From Knoxdaviesia capensis (taxonomy: Eukaryota > Ascomycota > Sordariomycetes > Microascales > Gondwanamycetaceae): 64,000 nt of DNA. The position numbers and the translations under genes are program-made. Under the pieces are notes generated by a model that saw only the letters and a program-made list of their open reading frames with translations, was not told the DNA's origin and ran no database searches. The stretch spans positions 2,666,574 through 2,730,573 of the forward strand of contig LNGK01000005.1 in assembly GCA_001510575.1 (NCBI GenBank), given 5' to 3'. Positions 1 to 13,433 of the stretch are shown here, piece after piece. The first letter of the stretch is position 1; each line of letters opens with the position of its first letter.

Positions 1-2642
1 GCACCCGAAGAGATTATGTGTCGTTACGAAAGGAACATGTCAGAAACGAATTTGTTACAACTCGCTTCACCTTCATCGGACGTTTAAAAGCTCTAATATT
101 ATCGCGATTGCGAATCAGCCAAGGCCAACGTCTAAATTATAACCAAAAATCTCCTCTCTTTCAGAACCTTACAGTGAGTGAGTGGCTTCTGATGGGGGTC
201 CATCCACCCCCGGAGTATTACGGAGGAAAAGGTAATATAAAATAATCATAATTCCCAGCTCCAAAAAAAGAAGCATACGGGAACAACTCTCACCAAAAAG
301 TGAACACATCTGTGTGATCTGAGCCTAGTCTCTAATGGCCATGCTAGCACAGATGTGTCCAGTGAACGCGGCATAAACCATCGCGGGCCGTGCATTATAT
401 TCCTAAATTTGTGTTTTATTCCCTTTTTTTCCTGTTCCCTTCATGTGTTTCTCCTACACTTGGAACTTGGTCCTAGCGCCCCCCGGGCCTAGGTGTTGTG
501 CAGACGCCAGCCAGTAACATAATACGCATTTCTTCTGGCTATATCTCCGGTCTGATATAGCGGGAAGCGATTTAAACTAACTCGGGGAGGGGACGAAGAG
601 ACACCCGAAAACCTCGGGGTATAATACCGTCCACCGGCGCCTATGTTATAGGGTCTCTGGGGACTGGGGTGTTTGTTTAGTTTCTCGACGACCAGCAAAA
701 TAAGACGTTGAAAAATGCTGTTGCGTATGATTATATGCCTAGTGTCTCCGTGATCGTGCAGATGGCTCATTTGCGCTGCTGCAGCTTGAAATTATCAGCG
801 CCTTTTTGGTCCGTCACGTCTCCATTACCATTCTTTGTTTCCTAGCCTCTTTCTTCTCTCGGTCTTGTTATTGTGTTTCCCTTTCGGGTTCTGTATCGTA
901 ACATGTGTCGGTTGAATCCACCTCACGGAGGAGACCGAAATAGATTCAGAACCAAGGTGCCAATACCACAATATTCACGACGTACCCGGAACTTTAGCCC
1001 TCTTCGAGGAGAGCCGCCGAGATTGAACTCAACCATGTCCCGACATGTATCAATTTCAAGAGAAGAAATTACTGATGCACCGTCCAGGTTGTTCTCTGAT
1101 GGTCCAGTTTCAGAGCTTTTTTTTTTTTCTCCTTTTGCCTGTTCTCCCTATATGATTGTCAAAATCACGTTTTTGAAAACCAACATGCCGAGGTGCCCCA
1201 ACCGGAGAATGGTCGTCTCGTACAGACATAGGTATGAAAGTCAGTATGTACTGTAGATACTAGATACTACGAGTGTACACACCTACTCATGCATACCTAC
1301 CTCCACATACAGCCTATTCTGCTCTTGCATACATCCTCCAGCATTCTTCGTATGATAAAACCGTGGTACGACAAGTCTAGCAAGTCTCTCCGAAATAATA
1401 CACATATGGAATCTTCAGAGCAAGCCAAACGTATAGAAATAGCATATGAAATAGTGGCTGGATAATGGCCGAGAATACTACTGCCCTGTCTGGTTTTCAC
1501 TCTCCCTAACAGGTTTTAATTGATGATCTACAACACAACATCTCAGAATCATCCTTTGACGTCGCTTCAATGCACACACTTCGGGCCATAAAAAGCATTT
1601 TTTTTCAGAGTTTATTTTTTCTCCGGTACACAAACCCAGGAAATAATCAAAGAATTATATAAAGTATATTTGCAGAATAAACGATCGCAAGATCTTCCTT
1701 CATACGTTGCAGCAAGATGTCAAAACTTCTCCTTTTTTTCCTTCAAGTTCTCTCTCCATGCACGGATATGTATGGCATCGTGCATGCTGCACATTCCCTT
1801 CCCTTCCCACCCCTTCCAGCGGGTTTACCGAGCTCCACGTTCTCGCTTGATGAATCAAGCAATTAAATCGGGGAGCAAGGAACAGTAATGAGATTCTCTG
1901 TGGGATGTGTGTCTGTGGATTGTTACTTACCTTCTGTACTGTGCACGCACAGTCAGAGAGCAGAGAAAGCTTGATCGTTGGATCCTGTGGAACTCGCAAG
2001 AAGAAAATTTTGAGTTACAGTCCTGATAGCGAGGACAGCCTTTCTCCCCCGCCAGGCCGCGTCTGTAATCTAAATATGTACGAAATACTTACATCTAATA
2101 ATCGCTACCAAAAACTTGAATTCTTCCAGGTCCGAAAACTCGGATATCGCCATAGAAGAAAGAAGAAGAAGAAATCCGAGATGGGTTGCGCCTTCCCTTA
2201 CGGGGTTTGGCAACAGAGCAAACAAAAAAGAGTGGAAGCGAGGGAAAAGGCAAGAAGGCTGACTAGAAGCTAGAGAAGGAGCAGCCCAGGAGACATCTCA
2301 CCGAGTTGAATCGAGCCCTAAGCCGAAAAGCGCACTTGCCGAGAACCATGAAATGCATCTATCGGGTTACGATATATCCATCCTTCTCGCGATAACGAGA
2401 TGCAAGCTCACTTTTCTCTTTCGTCCTTCGTCAAATTACTCGCACGAACCACAATCCTTAAATCTTCGAAGACCCAGCCTTGCTTAGTTCTTCATATACG
2501 CGTCTTCAAAATCCCGTACAGTACAAGTATTCCATCCTCGTTTCATCGATGCGTGTCGTTGTTGGGTCACTGTCTGGACTCAAATTTTGTTCCTGGCCAG
2601 TCGATGTCACCTCAACCCACACCACTTTCTTCTACATACAGT

Positions 2643-2677
2643 CAGTACTGTATAGTACTGTACTGTATAGTGCTGTA
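2643..2677. repeat. palindromic CAGTACTGTA tract
   Basis: Overlapping copies of self-complementary TAGTACTGTA/CAGTACTGTA words occupy about 35 bases. Related GTACTGTAC words recur at many intergenic places in this window (for example 33099-33115 and 44127-44145). Confidence 0.6.
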
Positions 2678-5600
2678 ATTTACATACAGGACAGGCTTCT
2701 CAAGGTCCCCACGTCGTCCAGGTTCTCAGTCCAACAGTTTCCCATGAGCACCGGTGATAGATATCTGGGAAATCACCGCCGATGAGTTCCATCCTACCCC
2801 AAACTTTGGTTCTTTTAAATGAGGCAGGCCAAGGGGGGACGAACCGACTTTACTCACTCCAGTCCCAGTACGCGATCATGTGTGTCCCTCAGACATATGC
2901 ACAGCACAGAAGAAATGCGAGGGTGAAGCGAGAGGCAGTACCGACATGTGGATAAAGATCATCTACTGTATGTAAGTCATATGTCCATGGAAAGGAATGC
3001 AGGTTTATCCACTGGATGGATCCCTTCTCAGATTGAGCAAACACATCTCTCTCGGGATCCGGCATAAAACATACCACGGCATATGTGCAGTGTACTATGG
3101 CATTCTAAGAAAAAAAAACCCCCCGGATACACACGGGAACCCTACCAGCACAGGCCCACAAGAGACTGATTAAGTTTCTCGAGAGAGCACTGTTGCTATG
3201 TATCTCTGACTCTCTGTCAAAAAACAACTCCTAATCCCCAGTCACGTCCCTGCTTTCTCATTAACCAATGGTTTGCTCGCTATTCCTGCTTCCTTTTGGC
3301 TCTGTCTGACTCTTGAAGTCAACGTCTCTGGAAGGCGGAAAGCGGACATACTCCGAATGCAACCCTCCCGTGGTTAAAGCTGATAGATATTTCGGTCCCT
3401 GTGCCTCACTCTGGCCTATCGCGAACAATAGTCGGTATATTTACAGCCTACCTGGTCGCCTCTTGATCCTCTTCTCGCTTCTTTCGTCTGGCATTAATTA
3501 TCCCGATCTACGTCGTCCTGTCATTTTGCTTGATTCACACATATCCTTTAACGCAAAGCCTCCTTCTTCTCCTTCCGGGGAGACAATTCTCCCAGTTCCG
3601 GGGACGATGAAGCCTTGAGGCTCGCCTGGGGGTGCTCCTGTTTGCTTTCCTCTCCGACGCTTGGATAGACGGGGAATAAGGGGTGGCAATGCACAGCACC
3701 AACCAGACGCGTGATGGCTTGGTAAGAGAACCAGGCAGCCAGGGAAACTGTACCAGTGTCATGTTGATGATGGCTGAGGTGGTTCGAGGAGGGTTTTGTG
3801 GCGAGTTGATGATGTGGCAGGGCTGTTGAACGGGCATTTATTGGACAGGACCAGATCTTTGATGCTCTGCCCTGGCCCTCCTAGCCATGGAGATCCGGTA
3901 CACAGCCGGTATCAACTGTTTCCAGAAGGGAATCCCGAGACGAGACGAATCAAGCCAGATACATGCATCTGGATATTCCCAGATCCAGGAGGAGAAGTTT
4001 ATGCCTCCCAGCCGGTATCACTTATGCAGCCACTCCAGTATCCGTGCTTACGACTTGACTGGATAGCGTTGTCTGGTCCGGAAAACTTGCCGGGGACAGA
4101 GAAGGAGACGAGAAAGGCAGAAAGAGGGCGTGTGACAAGTCCAAACCAGGGCAAGGAAAAAAGTCCGGTACTCTTATGTGAGAGACACTGTGTGCCATAT
4201 TGCTGCAACCACAGGTAATATTTTTATGCCTTGGCTTTTTTCCGGACTGTGATATCTGTAGAAATTTCTATCTTTCAGACGTTCACATACTATGTACTGT
4301 ATGTAACAATTTACGAAATACACGATCGAGTATATTGAGGAATAGGATAGATATCTGGAGGAAACAGGAACCTCGGAGAATGGAAGAGCAGGGGGACAGG
4401 ACGTCGCTAATTTCACGAATCCCGGGGGGCAGAGGGCCAACTCTCCAGCAGGCTGCATGTTGCTGCATGGTGATCACGTTCAGCTCCATATATTCCTCTG
4501 CATGGTACACACCACCCAGGTGATCTGTTTTTATACATGCACAAGACCGGACGGGAAATGGCATATGGGCATATGTGCATATGAGCGGGAAGCCTTCCCA
4601 CGGGAAGAAATCAGTCAGGTATGCAGTTCACAAAACCACAGGATAATTTCCCGGATTTCCCCTCCTCTGCATAACCCTTTCCCTACAGTATGTATCCAAC
4701 TGTTCAGATGCACATTTCCTTTCTGGGATATCTCTGAAGCCGTTTCTTTTATGAAGAGCCACCCCCCCCCCGCCGTTCCTCACAAGTCACAACCTCCGGA
4801 GCACACAGCACACAGACAGTTGCGAAGAAAATCTCTGCAAACCGTTTCCTCGAACCGTCGGAGAATATTTCATTCTTTTCCCAGTGCTCGTCTTGTCGCT
4901 TAGAATAACTGTCAATTGAAACATCTGAAACCCACCAGGGCTATCACATTTTTTTTAATTGATTTTATACAAGAAAAAAGGGGGGTTCGTTCCTGTCTCT
5001 CCAGATATATTTTCTTCTTCCGACCCCATACGCAAGATCATGTTCTTCTCCCCGTATCGGAGCCGAAGCAAAAGAAACACATCATGTTCGAAAGTGTCTT
5101 CGTTTTACGTTCTGTATCTTGAATAAGGAACTCACCGGACGTGCCTGTTATTCTCCGGGTATGTTTGGCTAATGCACGGGGGGGACAACACACTTGATAA
5201 TTAACCTCCATAATTGCCTGTCTTATAGGCCAGGGCCCAAACCACCGCAAGAGACGAGAGGAGTAGAGGTCCACGGATATGTTTATTACCACTGAAAATC
5301 CGGACTGCCTTAGCTTATCAGAAGGTCTCGGCCCATTCCCTGATGTCCAACTCGCACTGCCAGCCATGTATTCATAAAGGGCATTTATCTTCTCCTTCGG
5401 TTGGCTAACGTAAACCCTCTCGCCGGCCGGCCTGTCAGCCAGATGCCAGTGAAGGTTGTATGCATGCAACCCATCCTTCCCCCTTGTTGATTCACTGCTT
5501 CGCCCCTTATCTCTGGTTGAGTTAAACTTTTTGGCGACTTTTTTAATGAGCTTCTTGTCAACTTCGAGACCGCGGACCTTTCTTTGCCTACTTGCTCGGG

Positions 5601-5708
5601 CTGTGCTGGTTCCTTCGTCTGCAACGTATCTTCCATCCTGCCGCTGTCCAACATAACATAACAAAACGATGGATGTCGTTCTGCCCCCCTTGCAGTGGCA
5701 TTTGTGTT

Positions 5709-5754
5709 CCTCTCTCTTTTCCTCTCTCTTTTCCTCTCTCTTTTCCTCTCTCGG
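5709..5754. repeat. 12-bp pyrimidine minisatellite
   Basis: The unit CCTCTCTCTTTT is repeated about 3.7 times head to tail without mismatch (5709-5720, 5721-5732, 5733-5744, then a partial copy). It lies in non-coding DNA. Confidence 0.9.
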
Positions 5755-8700
5755 TTAATGCTAGGGCTCCATTCTTCGTTAGCGCGGATCGCCAAGGGGA
5801 AATAATGATGAACCGTGCCTCTGGTATATCACATCACTGATATTATAACAGACAAGACATAACCCTTAGGGGGGACCATGGCTATCGGAACCAATCTCAG
5901 CCGGACGAGAGGCGTAAGCTCTGGTGATGATGATGTGTCTCACTATACGCGGACCTCCATATACGGAGTCGAGGTATCATCGTCGAGATAATTCAGAGGG
6001 TAAGAATGCGCGACGAAGAACAATGGCAGTGTGAGTATCTCCCACTCTCACCATGCTGGAACCCAGCAGGAGGACCCATGAACACGCGTATGCTGGTCCA
6101 CAAAATGGCATTCTCACAGCCAATATAAAATCCTGTTGCTACGGGACACCCTCCCAGTCTCTGGTACGGTAAGGTTTTCAGTAAAGACAGTTCATCCTGT
6201 TCATATTCGACCATAAATTAGATGTAGATTTTGTCTCCAGAACTCTGCTTCAAATACGGACTGTCCCATTCGGTACCTGGCAAATGCAAACGAAATGCCA
6301 ACGCCGCAGTTGGAAAGCGGCACAGATCATCAAAGAATCAGGCGCAAGATGATGAGTGAGTGCAGGTCGTTTCAACAGTCAAACCTTTGCAACCCCAGTT
6401 ACACAAGTTCAGTATTCTTAAGATTATCCTCGAAGAAGAAAAGGATTTCTTTTTAATAAGAAAAATAGAAAAAAAGGGGGGGAAGGGGAGATAGCGTTGC
6501 CTTACTCCGTAACGTACACTTTACCACCACTGCCTATCCATATTGCATGTAACCCTTCGGCCGGCCTTCCCGAGTTTACCTACTGAGTGAGGCCGTATTT
6601 TTCTGTGGGATTGGGAAGATCTCTTCTCTTTGGGCAGAGAGAGCGCGGTCTCTGGAGCCTAAGGCACGTTTCTCATTTTTTATAACTCCTGTGACCTGAT
6701 GTCCACTCGAGGCCGATATCGTCGTCGTCGTCGTGTCCACCACTTTCTATGCGTATGCAAATATATATGTGCCGGTGTGGGAGAATCTCATGATCTCCCA
6801 GGCCTATATGAAATCATTTAGATGCAACCGACCCTCAAAATAAGACACATAATACCTCCCGCTTCCGTGAAGTGCTTTTGATATAGCATATAGCACATGT
6901 GCAGGGAGGTCGATAAGACTCCCTAAGTAAATTGAAACAGCATCGAGATACTGAGATACAGGCGCTCTCATCTCTTCTGTTCCTTGTAGCCCAGGCTCTT
7001 GCGCCCTGACCAGCCGATGAGCCGTCCCCGGTCGCCCGCACCACCTTAATACACACCATTATTGACTGAAAATTCATCTGGGCTATACTAGTGTTCATCA
7101 GAAGCCATTGTCCAAGGGTCGGCTCCTCTCGCGTTTTATTTCTAGACTCTCTATTGTGCCTCAAGTTTGTAGTATTAACCACGTCCTCGACAAATACTGA
7201 CTTAGATAGCCTAGCCACAAAACGTCAATCTATCTACGGGTGTGTCTCCGAACTGATCTTCAGTCCGTCTTTAATTCCCTCGTGTTATGCCTGGGGTGGA
7301 AGGCTGTGTATGGATTAGGTCTGGAGTAGTGTGTTCAGGGCTTGAAGTCTTCACTTCATATCGTTGTAGGATCCTCTTTATATTGCAATGGGCAACACAG
7401 TATGGACGGACACGCTTGGGGGTCGTCTCGTTAATTTTCTTGATGTCTTCGCTTAATGGGCTTTCGCCACTTTTTTTTTTTCTTTTTTTTTTCGGGGCAC
7501 AGCTGACCCTCCATCTCTTAAATCATATTGATACTGCTTCCAAACTCTACTGTACTAATCATATCATTGCTCTTATTGCCGTATCTTGCGCATTTCTGCC
7601 TTTTCCATCATTTTCTTCGTCCTATCATACTCAGTCTTAAGGTCCGTGTACGTGGCTAACACGGCGTATCTTAGTTTCTAACTGCGTTCGCTCTCTAATC
7701 TTCTCCCGGGCCATGATCTACCATCGGGCACACCCAAAAAGAACATAGACCCTACCCCGTCGGTGATCGAAAAAGTTGGTAGCTATGTGAAGTCTTCTTT
7801 GACTGGTGAGAGGCTTGAAATCGAGCCTTTTCTCTCGAAGATTATTTCGGGATCGCCATGCAGCCCCTCTTTCGTTGCCTTTTGATGACGATCCATTCCA
7901 TTCTTGGCGAGTTTTCCTGCAGGTCTATTATCACCACCCTTCCTCCTGCATTGCCACCTTAGCCTAGATTTCAACATGAACACCGTCAACTAATTCATTA
8001 ACTGCAGGATTCTTGAAAATAAACAGAATAGTGGCTGGCTGGAAAAGCGTGCACTCGTCCACTACTCATCCGGGTGCTGTTGGTCCTCGGGCATCCGTGA
8101 AGGCCGTGATAGCCAACCAAAAGCGGGCTCGGACTAAGGGTGTGTGAAGCCACTTGCCGGGCCGTCATCAGGAGGTATCCTGCTGTCTCGCTATTTAGAG
8201 ACTTCTCCCGCTGCTCGTGGCTGCTGAGCTTGATTTCCGACCTGACCTAAGGGCGCGTGCCGCCGGTGTTGTGGAGTACATATGCAGGCCGCACTACCGA
8301 AGTTGATGATGCAGCCTGTGTGTGCAGACAACCACACCCTTCTCTTTTGCTCCCAAGGAGCAATTCTCCGCCTGACTTGTGAGTCGTTGGGCATACCAAC
8401 AGGAGGCCAATCCATTTCCCGTTCCGCTTATACCAACTCGTCCAGCGCTTGCTCAGCAATCCTTCAGCTGCCCTCCCCCTGACTGGATTTTCTGGTCATT
8501 TCTCCAGGCTCGCAAGTTTGTCCTCCATGATCCAGGACCGTCGTGTCTAAGTCCCGCTCGTGGCTCTGAGAAGCGGCTGAGAGAGGCTTGCAAGACGAGC
8601 AAGCCAAAGAGGGCCTAGCAAGACCTTCCACGCCCATTTTTAGTAGCAGCCATGGCGGGCGTGGTGTTGCAAATCTCCCGCTACATTCAGCTATGTTCTC

Positions 8701-11700
8701 TTCTCGACAGGTACTCCTGCATGCTAGAGGAGCCTCATATGAGAAGCAGACATCTGGAATATTCCTGCTCGGCCCCTTTCTGGGCAAATCTATGGTCCTT
8801 TGTTGGTCCAAAGTTGCTGTGCATATGCGCCGATGAGACCGCACGACCCGCGGAGAAGCTGTTTGTCGCTCTATATCTATATTCTAGAAACCAGACGATT
8901 TGCAGTCTATCGTGGGTTGCTTTTTTTCCCCTATGTTCATCGACCGTCATACGCGTATTAGGAACCCTCGCCGCCGAGGGGAATCATCGGAGGTGATACC
9001 GAATCACTCGCTGTAATGCTTGTGCGTTACTATTTGCAGATCGTCTCTCCACCTTCCTGTCCTCTCGATCGTGGCGAGGGGCAGGCTCTCTCATGCCTTT
9101 TTTCATCTCTCTCCCTGTCCCATGTCCTGCCAATTCCCCCACTCCCGGACAGACTCTCGACTATGCCCGGGCATGCCTCTAAGTGTCGGTCGACAGGAGC
9201 TTTGGCCTGGTCGGACCGCATGCCAGGCCCTTTGTCCCCACCCAAGACCGAGCATCAGACTGTTGTGCGGGGCATTCAACATGCCTTGAAGTTGTTAGAT
9301 CACTCGATTTTCCGAGACTCTGTCTCAAGACACACATTCCCACCCTTATGGGGACACACCCCCTAACTAAAAGTCTCAGACATCTTGTAACACCGCATAC
9401 AGCACAGATACCACCCACGCGGAGAGACAGTATCATGGAACGGTCGTTTTGGGCCGATACCACCCGGTCCGCTCCTCACCCGAGGCTTTTCTGGGCGCTC
9501 TGCTACCTATACCTATATATCATGGCCCTCCGATCTATAGGTCTCCTAAGTAGCACATACTATAGAAAGGCAGGGCAGTGAGAGAGCAGCAAAACTGCTC
9601 GTGGAGATGGGGAAGCATACCGCATGTTTCAGCGCCGTGGCCCAAAAGCCTAGACGTCCAGGTGCAAAAGAGGGATAGGTGCGCCCAAAAGTCCAACTGA
9701 GACCCGTAGCACCCAGTGCCACCCACTACTCTCTGTGTTTGCTTGCTCGTCCCATCCTCTCATCCTGGTCAGCAAACGACATCCTGGCCTTCCGTTGGCC
9801 GAGACCTCTGCAGGTACAGATGAGATATGACAGCAAAGGATACCTCGTTTGGTTGGCGTGCTCGCCTTTCCTGCCCAGGCCCTGGTTTCTTCCTGGCCGT
9901 AGCTATACCCGCGGATATGCCTGACTACCGCTCAAGTACCTCCGCAGTCCACCTAATTTTCCGTGTTTGCCATATCATCTTCCGAAGGGCGTCCGGTCTT
10001 TGAACATCCTTTCGTCCCACCAAGTTCAAACCCGCCCAGCCTAACTTCTCTCGGCGGGTTCCTTGACAATAACAACACCCGTGCAGCTTCATTTTACCGG
10101 GGTCGGGTGTGCAAGGTTGGACTTGTCCTTCTGCTGTTCGTTTTCGCTCGCTTTTTCTTTCTCTGGTCCGTTCATTACACTTCGTATGCAGGTAAAATTG
10201 TCGTTGGGGTTTGGGATGACAATAATACCGGTCATTATAGCTTCACGAATGTCGAAGGAGAAAAAGAAAATAGGCGTTGAGATAGGAAAACTTACACCCC
10301 CGCCACCACTTGAGGCTTTCGTCCCTGTTCGTATGCAGGGGGAAGCAGATCCTCTTAGCTAGTTTTCTGCCCTCCCCTACTAGGTATCCCCACCTCAACA
10401 TGACGCCACTGCACACTTCGGGCAGCCCTGCACACTCTCTCCTTTTGATGTGTGTAAGTGTGTTTCCCTTTCCCTCCTCTTTCTGTGGCTTTCTTATCTT
10501 GGACTCGTGCTATATTACAGTACAGTACACTCGCACGCTGGCATCGTGCTCTTCAGCTTGTCCGAGAAGGGGAAAATGCGCAAGTATGACGGACAAGCCG
10601 CCTCTCAGTCTAGGCTGCCGATCATCACCGGAGTCTCAGCTGTGGAAGGGTATTCCAGCCAGGAAAGGATGATTGAAACCCCTCCAGATCCCGCGATGAT
10701 CACTTGGACTGGCCGTTTAAGCTGAATTGGGCTCTAGAAGGCACACACTACTGATTCAGTTGGCTTTGCCCGTAAGATAGTGAGGGCCAGCACCCCTGCC
10801 AGGGCACACCGAACTCCACGCATCTTGTTGTCGTTGAATTGTAAGCGACTTCGCCGATATCCCCAAACCCGGGATCAGGATATAGCTTCTGATTTGGGTA
10901 TCCCGCCTCCGCTTGTAGGACTTGGGCTATGACCTTGTGTCTTGTCATGTACGAATATCGGCAAGAAGGTAAATCCCACTCACTTCTCCTGCAAATTTCT
11001 CTCTCAACTCCATCGCTGTGGACTATTGCCCGAGCTTTTTTTGTAACTGTTAATCTCCTTGTACAGGCAAAAGGCCCTAATTTTTTGGGTGTCTACATGC
11101 AGTATCCCTTTTGCCTGCAGCCATGTGCACTTACACCAGAAATTGTTATCAAAAGTGCTTGGGGGCTGGTCTATATGAAAGCTGCTATATAACCGTGGCC
11201 ATATCAAGCTGGAGGGGGTATTCAGTAGTGTCAGAATCACTACCCAAATGATCATGTTAAAATGACAATCCATGAGTCTAATACATCCCGCTAATCTTTC
11301 TCTAAAATGTCTAGTCTGTTCCTTTCCTAGCCATCGTCAAGGCTGGTGTCTTATATCCATCCTGTCGATATTGACGTTTTGCCTTTAGGGTTTTCCTAGA
11401 CATCTAAGTCTGGAATAAGTGAGCTGATTCAAGAAGTATCCAGCAAGAACATAGAAAACGTATATACGTATTCTTCTCTACTATGTAAACTACTATAGAT
11501 CACTCAATATTATCAGTTACTAGCAATAAGTGCTACATCAAATTCAAAGAAGCTATTATGAAGTGATTCCAAAATTCATATCTGATATTTAGGGTTATGA
11601 GATGTGTCTACAGTATATGTTTATAGGCCAAATGGCTGGCCATGGCTAAATGGTGGCTAAATTCCTCCTAACCCTATGAAAAAACATGAAATGTTTTGGG

Positions 11701-11870
11701 TTGATGATACTGGTGCAACTGCTTTGTTGATGTAAAGGCACCAATTCATTACATCTACCATAGTTGCATTTCTACTAACCGTTGAGCTTTTTTTCTTCCT
11801 CTATATCTCTCGTTCTATCTTCACCCTTACATACCACATTTCAAAGCTTCAATACCTCCCATCACACACA

Positions 11871-13433
11871 ATGCCTCCAGGTACGTTGGCACCATTATTC
11901 GCTATCCTAGTTAATGCCCCCCCCATGCTTTCACAATCAGAGCAATGTGTACTTTAATGGAAACTCGTCGTAATGGAGCTCTAAGGCCTCATTGAATGCG
12001 ATACTCGCTGCTCATTCTCCAATGATGTGACCAGATCCCTATGCTCACTGCGATTGCCTGAGCTGTGCATTGCGATGATGGTCGTACTCTCATGTGTGCG
12101 GAAGTCACGATGCGCCATGTGTACATGAAATTCATGACCAGAGCATCGCGCATTCTTTCGCAACAGACAACTTCACCCCAAACACACTTTGCATCAGTTT
12201 GCCGATGCCCAATTGATATCTGTGAAAATGCGTTTACTCCGCTTTGTGCGCGGAGTGGTTCTTCGGAAAGCTAACACTCCTAACAATCCAGCCCTTAGCG
12301 ACGAAGAGAGCTCGGACGGAGCTTCGAGCAACGTCCGAAGCCGCAACGTTCCTGTCTACAAGGAGGAGTCGAATGACGAAGAGTTTGAGGATGCGCCCTC
12401 GGAGCCCCGCGCTTCCGCCGCGGCGAACGGCAAGAAGAATGAGACGAAGCCCAACCTAGAGGACGAGCCGGCCGACGACGACGAAGGCGAGGAGGAGGCT
12501 GGCGACAATGATGAGAACATGGAGGAAGACGAGTACGTTTCCCGCCACTTGCGCACCCGTGCCGCTTCCTGATGCGACTTGTCTTCGACTTTCAATCCCA
12601 CTAACGCGCGTTGATTCCCCTTTATAGATACGTTGTTGAGAAGATCATGGAACACATGATCGACCGAGTATGTTCCCCGTCTCCAAAAAGTGCGACTGCC
12701 TTTCCTCGACGCGATCGCGATACGTTACGCTGACAGGATATATCTTCTTTTGGACAGGGCGCGTTGAAGTTCAAGGTTAAGTGGGAGGGTTGGGATGATC
12801 CCAGCGACATGACCTGGGAGCCCGAGGAGACTCTACGGTGAGTTTAAAAGACCAATCCATCCTGCCTTCCAGCGCAGCGAGAGTATGTTTTCTGACGCAT
12901 CTTTTTGGCATTCACACCTTTTAGCGAGGGTGCGTCCGTGATTCTCGACGATTACCTCGAGAAAATCGGCGGCCGGGAAGCGGCACTGGCCGAGGCCGAG
13001 ACGCTTCTGAAGACCAAGAAGCGTGGTCGCGCGTCAACCGGCGCCCCCGCCAACGCGGCGGAGAAGGGTTCCAAGCGCACTCGCAAGGCGCACCCGGCCG
13101 AAGCCAGCGAATCGGGCAGCACCAAGGCCGGTGCTGACGCGACGTGGACCCCGCCGCGGGGCTCGTGGGAGGACCACATCGAGAGCATCGATGCGTTTGA
13201 GGACGATGCCACCCAGAAGCTGGTCGTCTGTCTGACGTGGAAGAACGGCAAGAAGACGCGCCACACCACCGAGGTGGTGTACCAGCGCTGCCCTCAGAAG
13301 GTGAGAGAGATCCACTGCATGATCCTGCTTTTTCCTTCTACAGACAAAAGAAAAGTCCCTAACATCTCCTTTCCCGTCCTAGATGCTTCGCTTCTACGAG
13401 ACCCATATCCGCATTATCCGCGATCCGTTCTAA
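11871..13433 (+). CDS. hepA: HP1-type heterochromatin protein (chromodomain plus chromoshadow)
   Basis: Predicted 265-residue nuclear protein of the HP1/Swi6 family, which binds H3K9-methylated nucleosomes and dimerises to build heterochromatin. My exon model is 11871-11880, 12292-12532, 12628-12667, 12758-12837, 12925-13300 and 13383-13433, all with GT-AG borders and joining phases. Residues about 5-84 are acidic and disordered (many D/E/S). The chromodomain follows at about 84-125, with the aromatic-cage candidates Tyr85 and the Trp pair of KWEGW (106, 109). A basic hinge rich in K/R/T/A follows, then a chromoshadow domain at about 205-265 (SWEDHIESID ... ETHIRIIRDPF). The start ATG lies in a 10-nt first coding exon before a 411-nt intron; this pairing gives MPPALSDEESSD and is the least certain part. 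In Aspergillus nidulans the family member is hepA, in Neurospora hpo, in fission yeast swi6. Family assignment is firm. Confidence 0.93.

Larger units (their letters stand above)
1..11870. other. gene-poor intergenic block, no supportable gene
   Basis: About 11.9 kb in which I find no recognisable protein, RNA gene or transposase. The open frames present (longest about 208 codons, minus strand 5038-5664) have no family motifs, no consistent codon preference, and lengths expected by chance. The sequence is of mixed composition with short simple repeats, T-runs near 1116-1131 and 7471-7492, a pyrimidine minisatellite at 5709-5754 and a GTACTGTAC-type palindromic tract at 2643-2677. The last 600 bases, before the HP1 gene, are visibly more A/T-rich and probably hold its promoter. 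An unrecognised non-coding transcript or a strongly diverged gene cannot be excluded by reading alone. Confidence 0.6.

Noticed and set aside
5038..5664. 208-codon minus-strand open frame
   Set aside because: No motifs, uneven codon use and low-complexity shadows around the minisatellite at 5709; length is within chance for a window of this size.
11881..12291. C/D-type snoRNA inside hepA intron 1
   Set aside because: Words resembling C and D boxes (around 12020 and 12057) deviate from consensus and lack terminal pairing.
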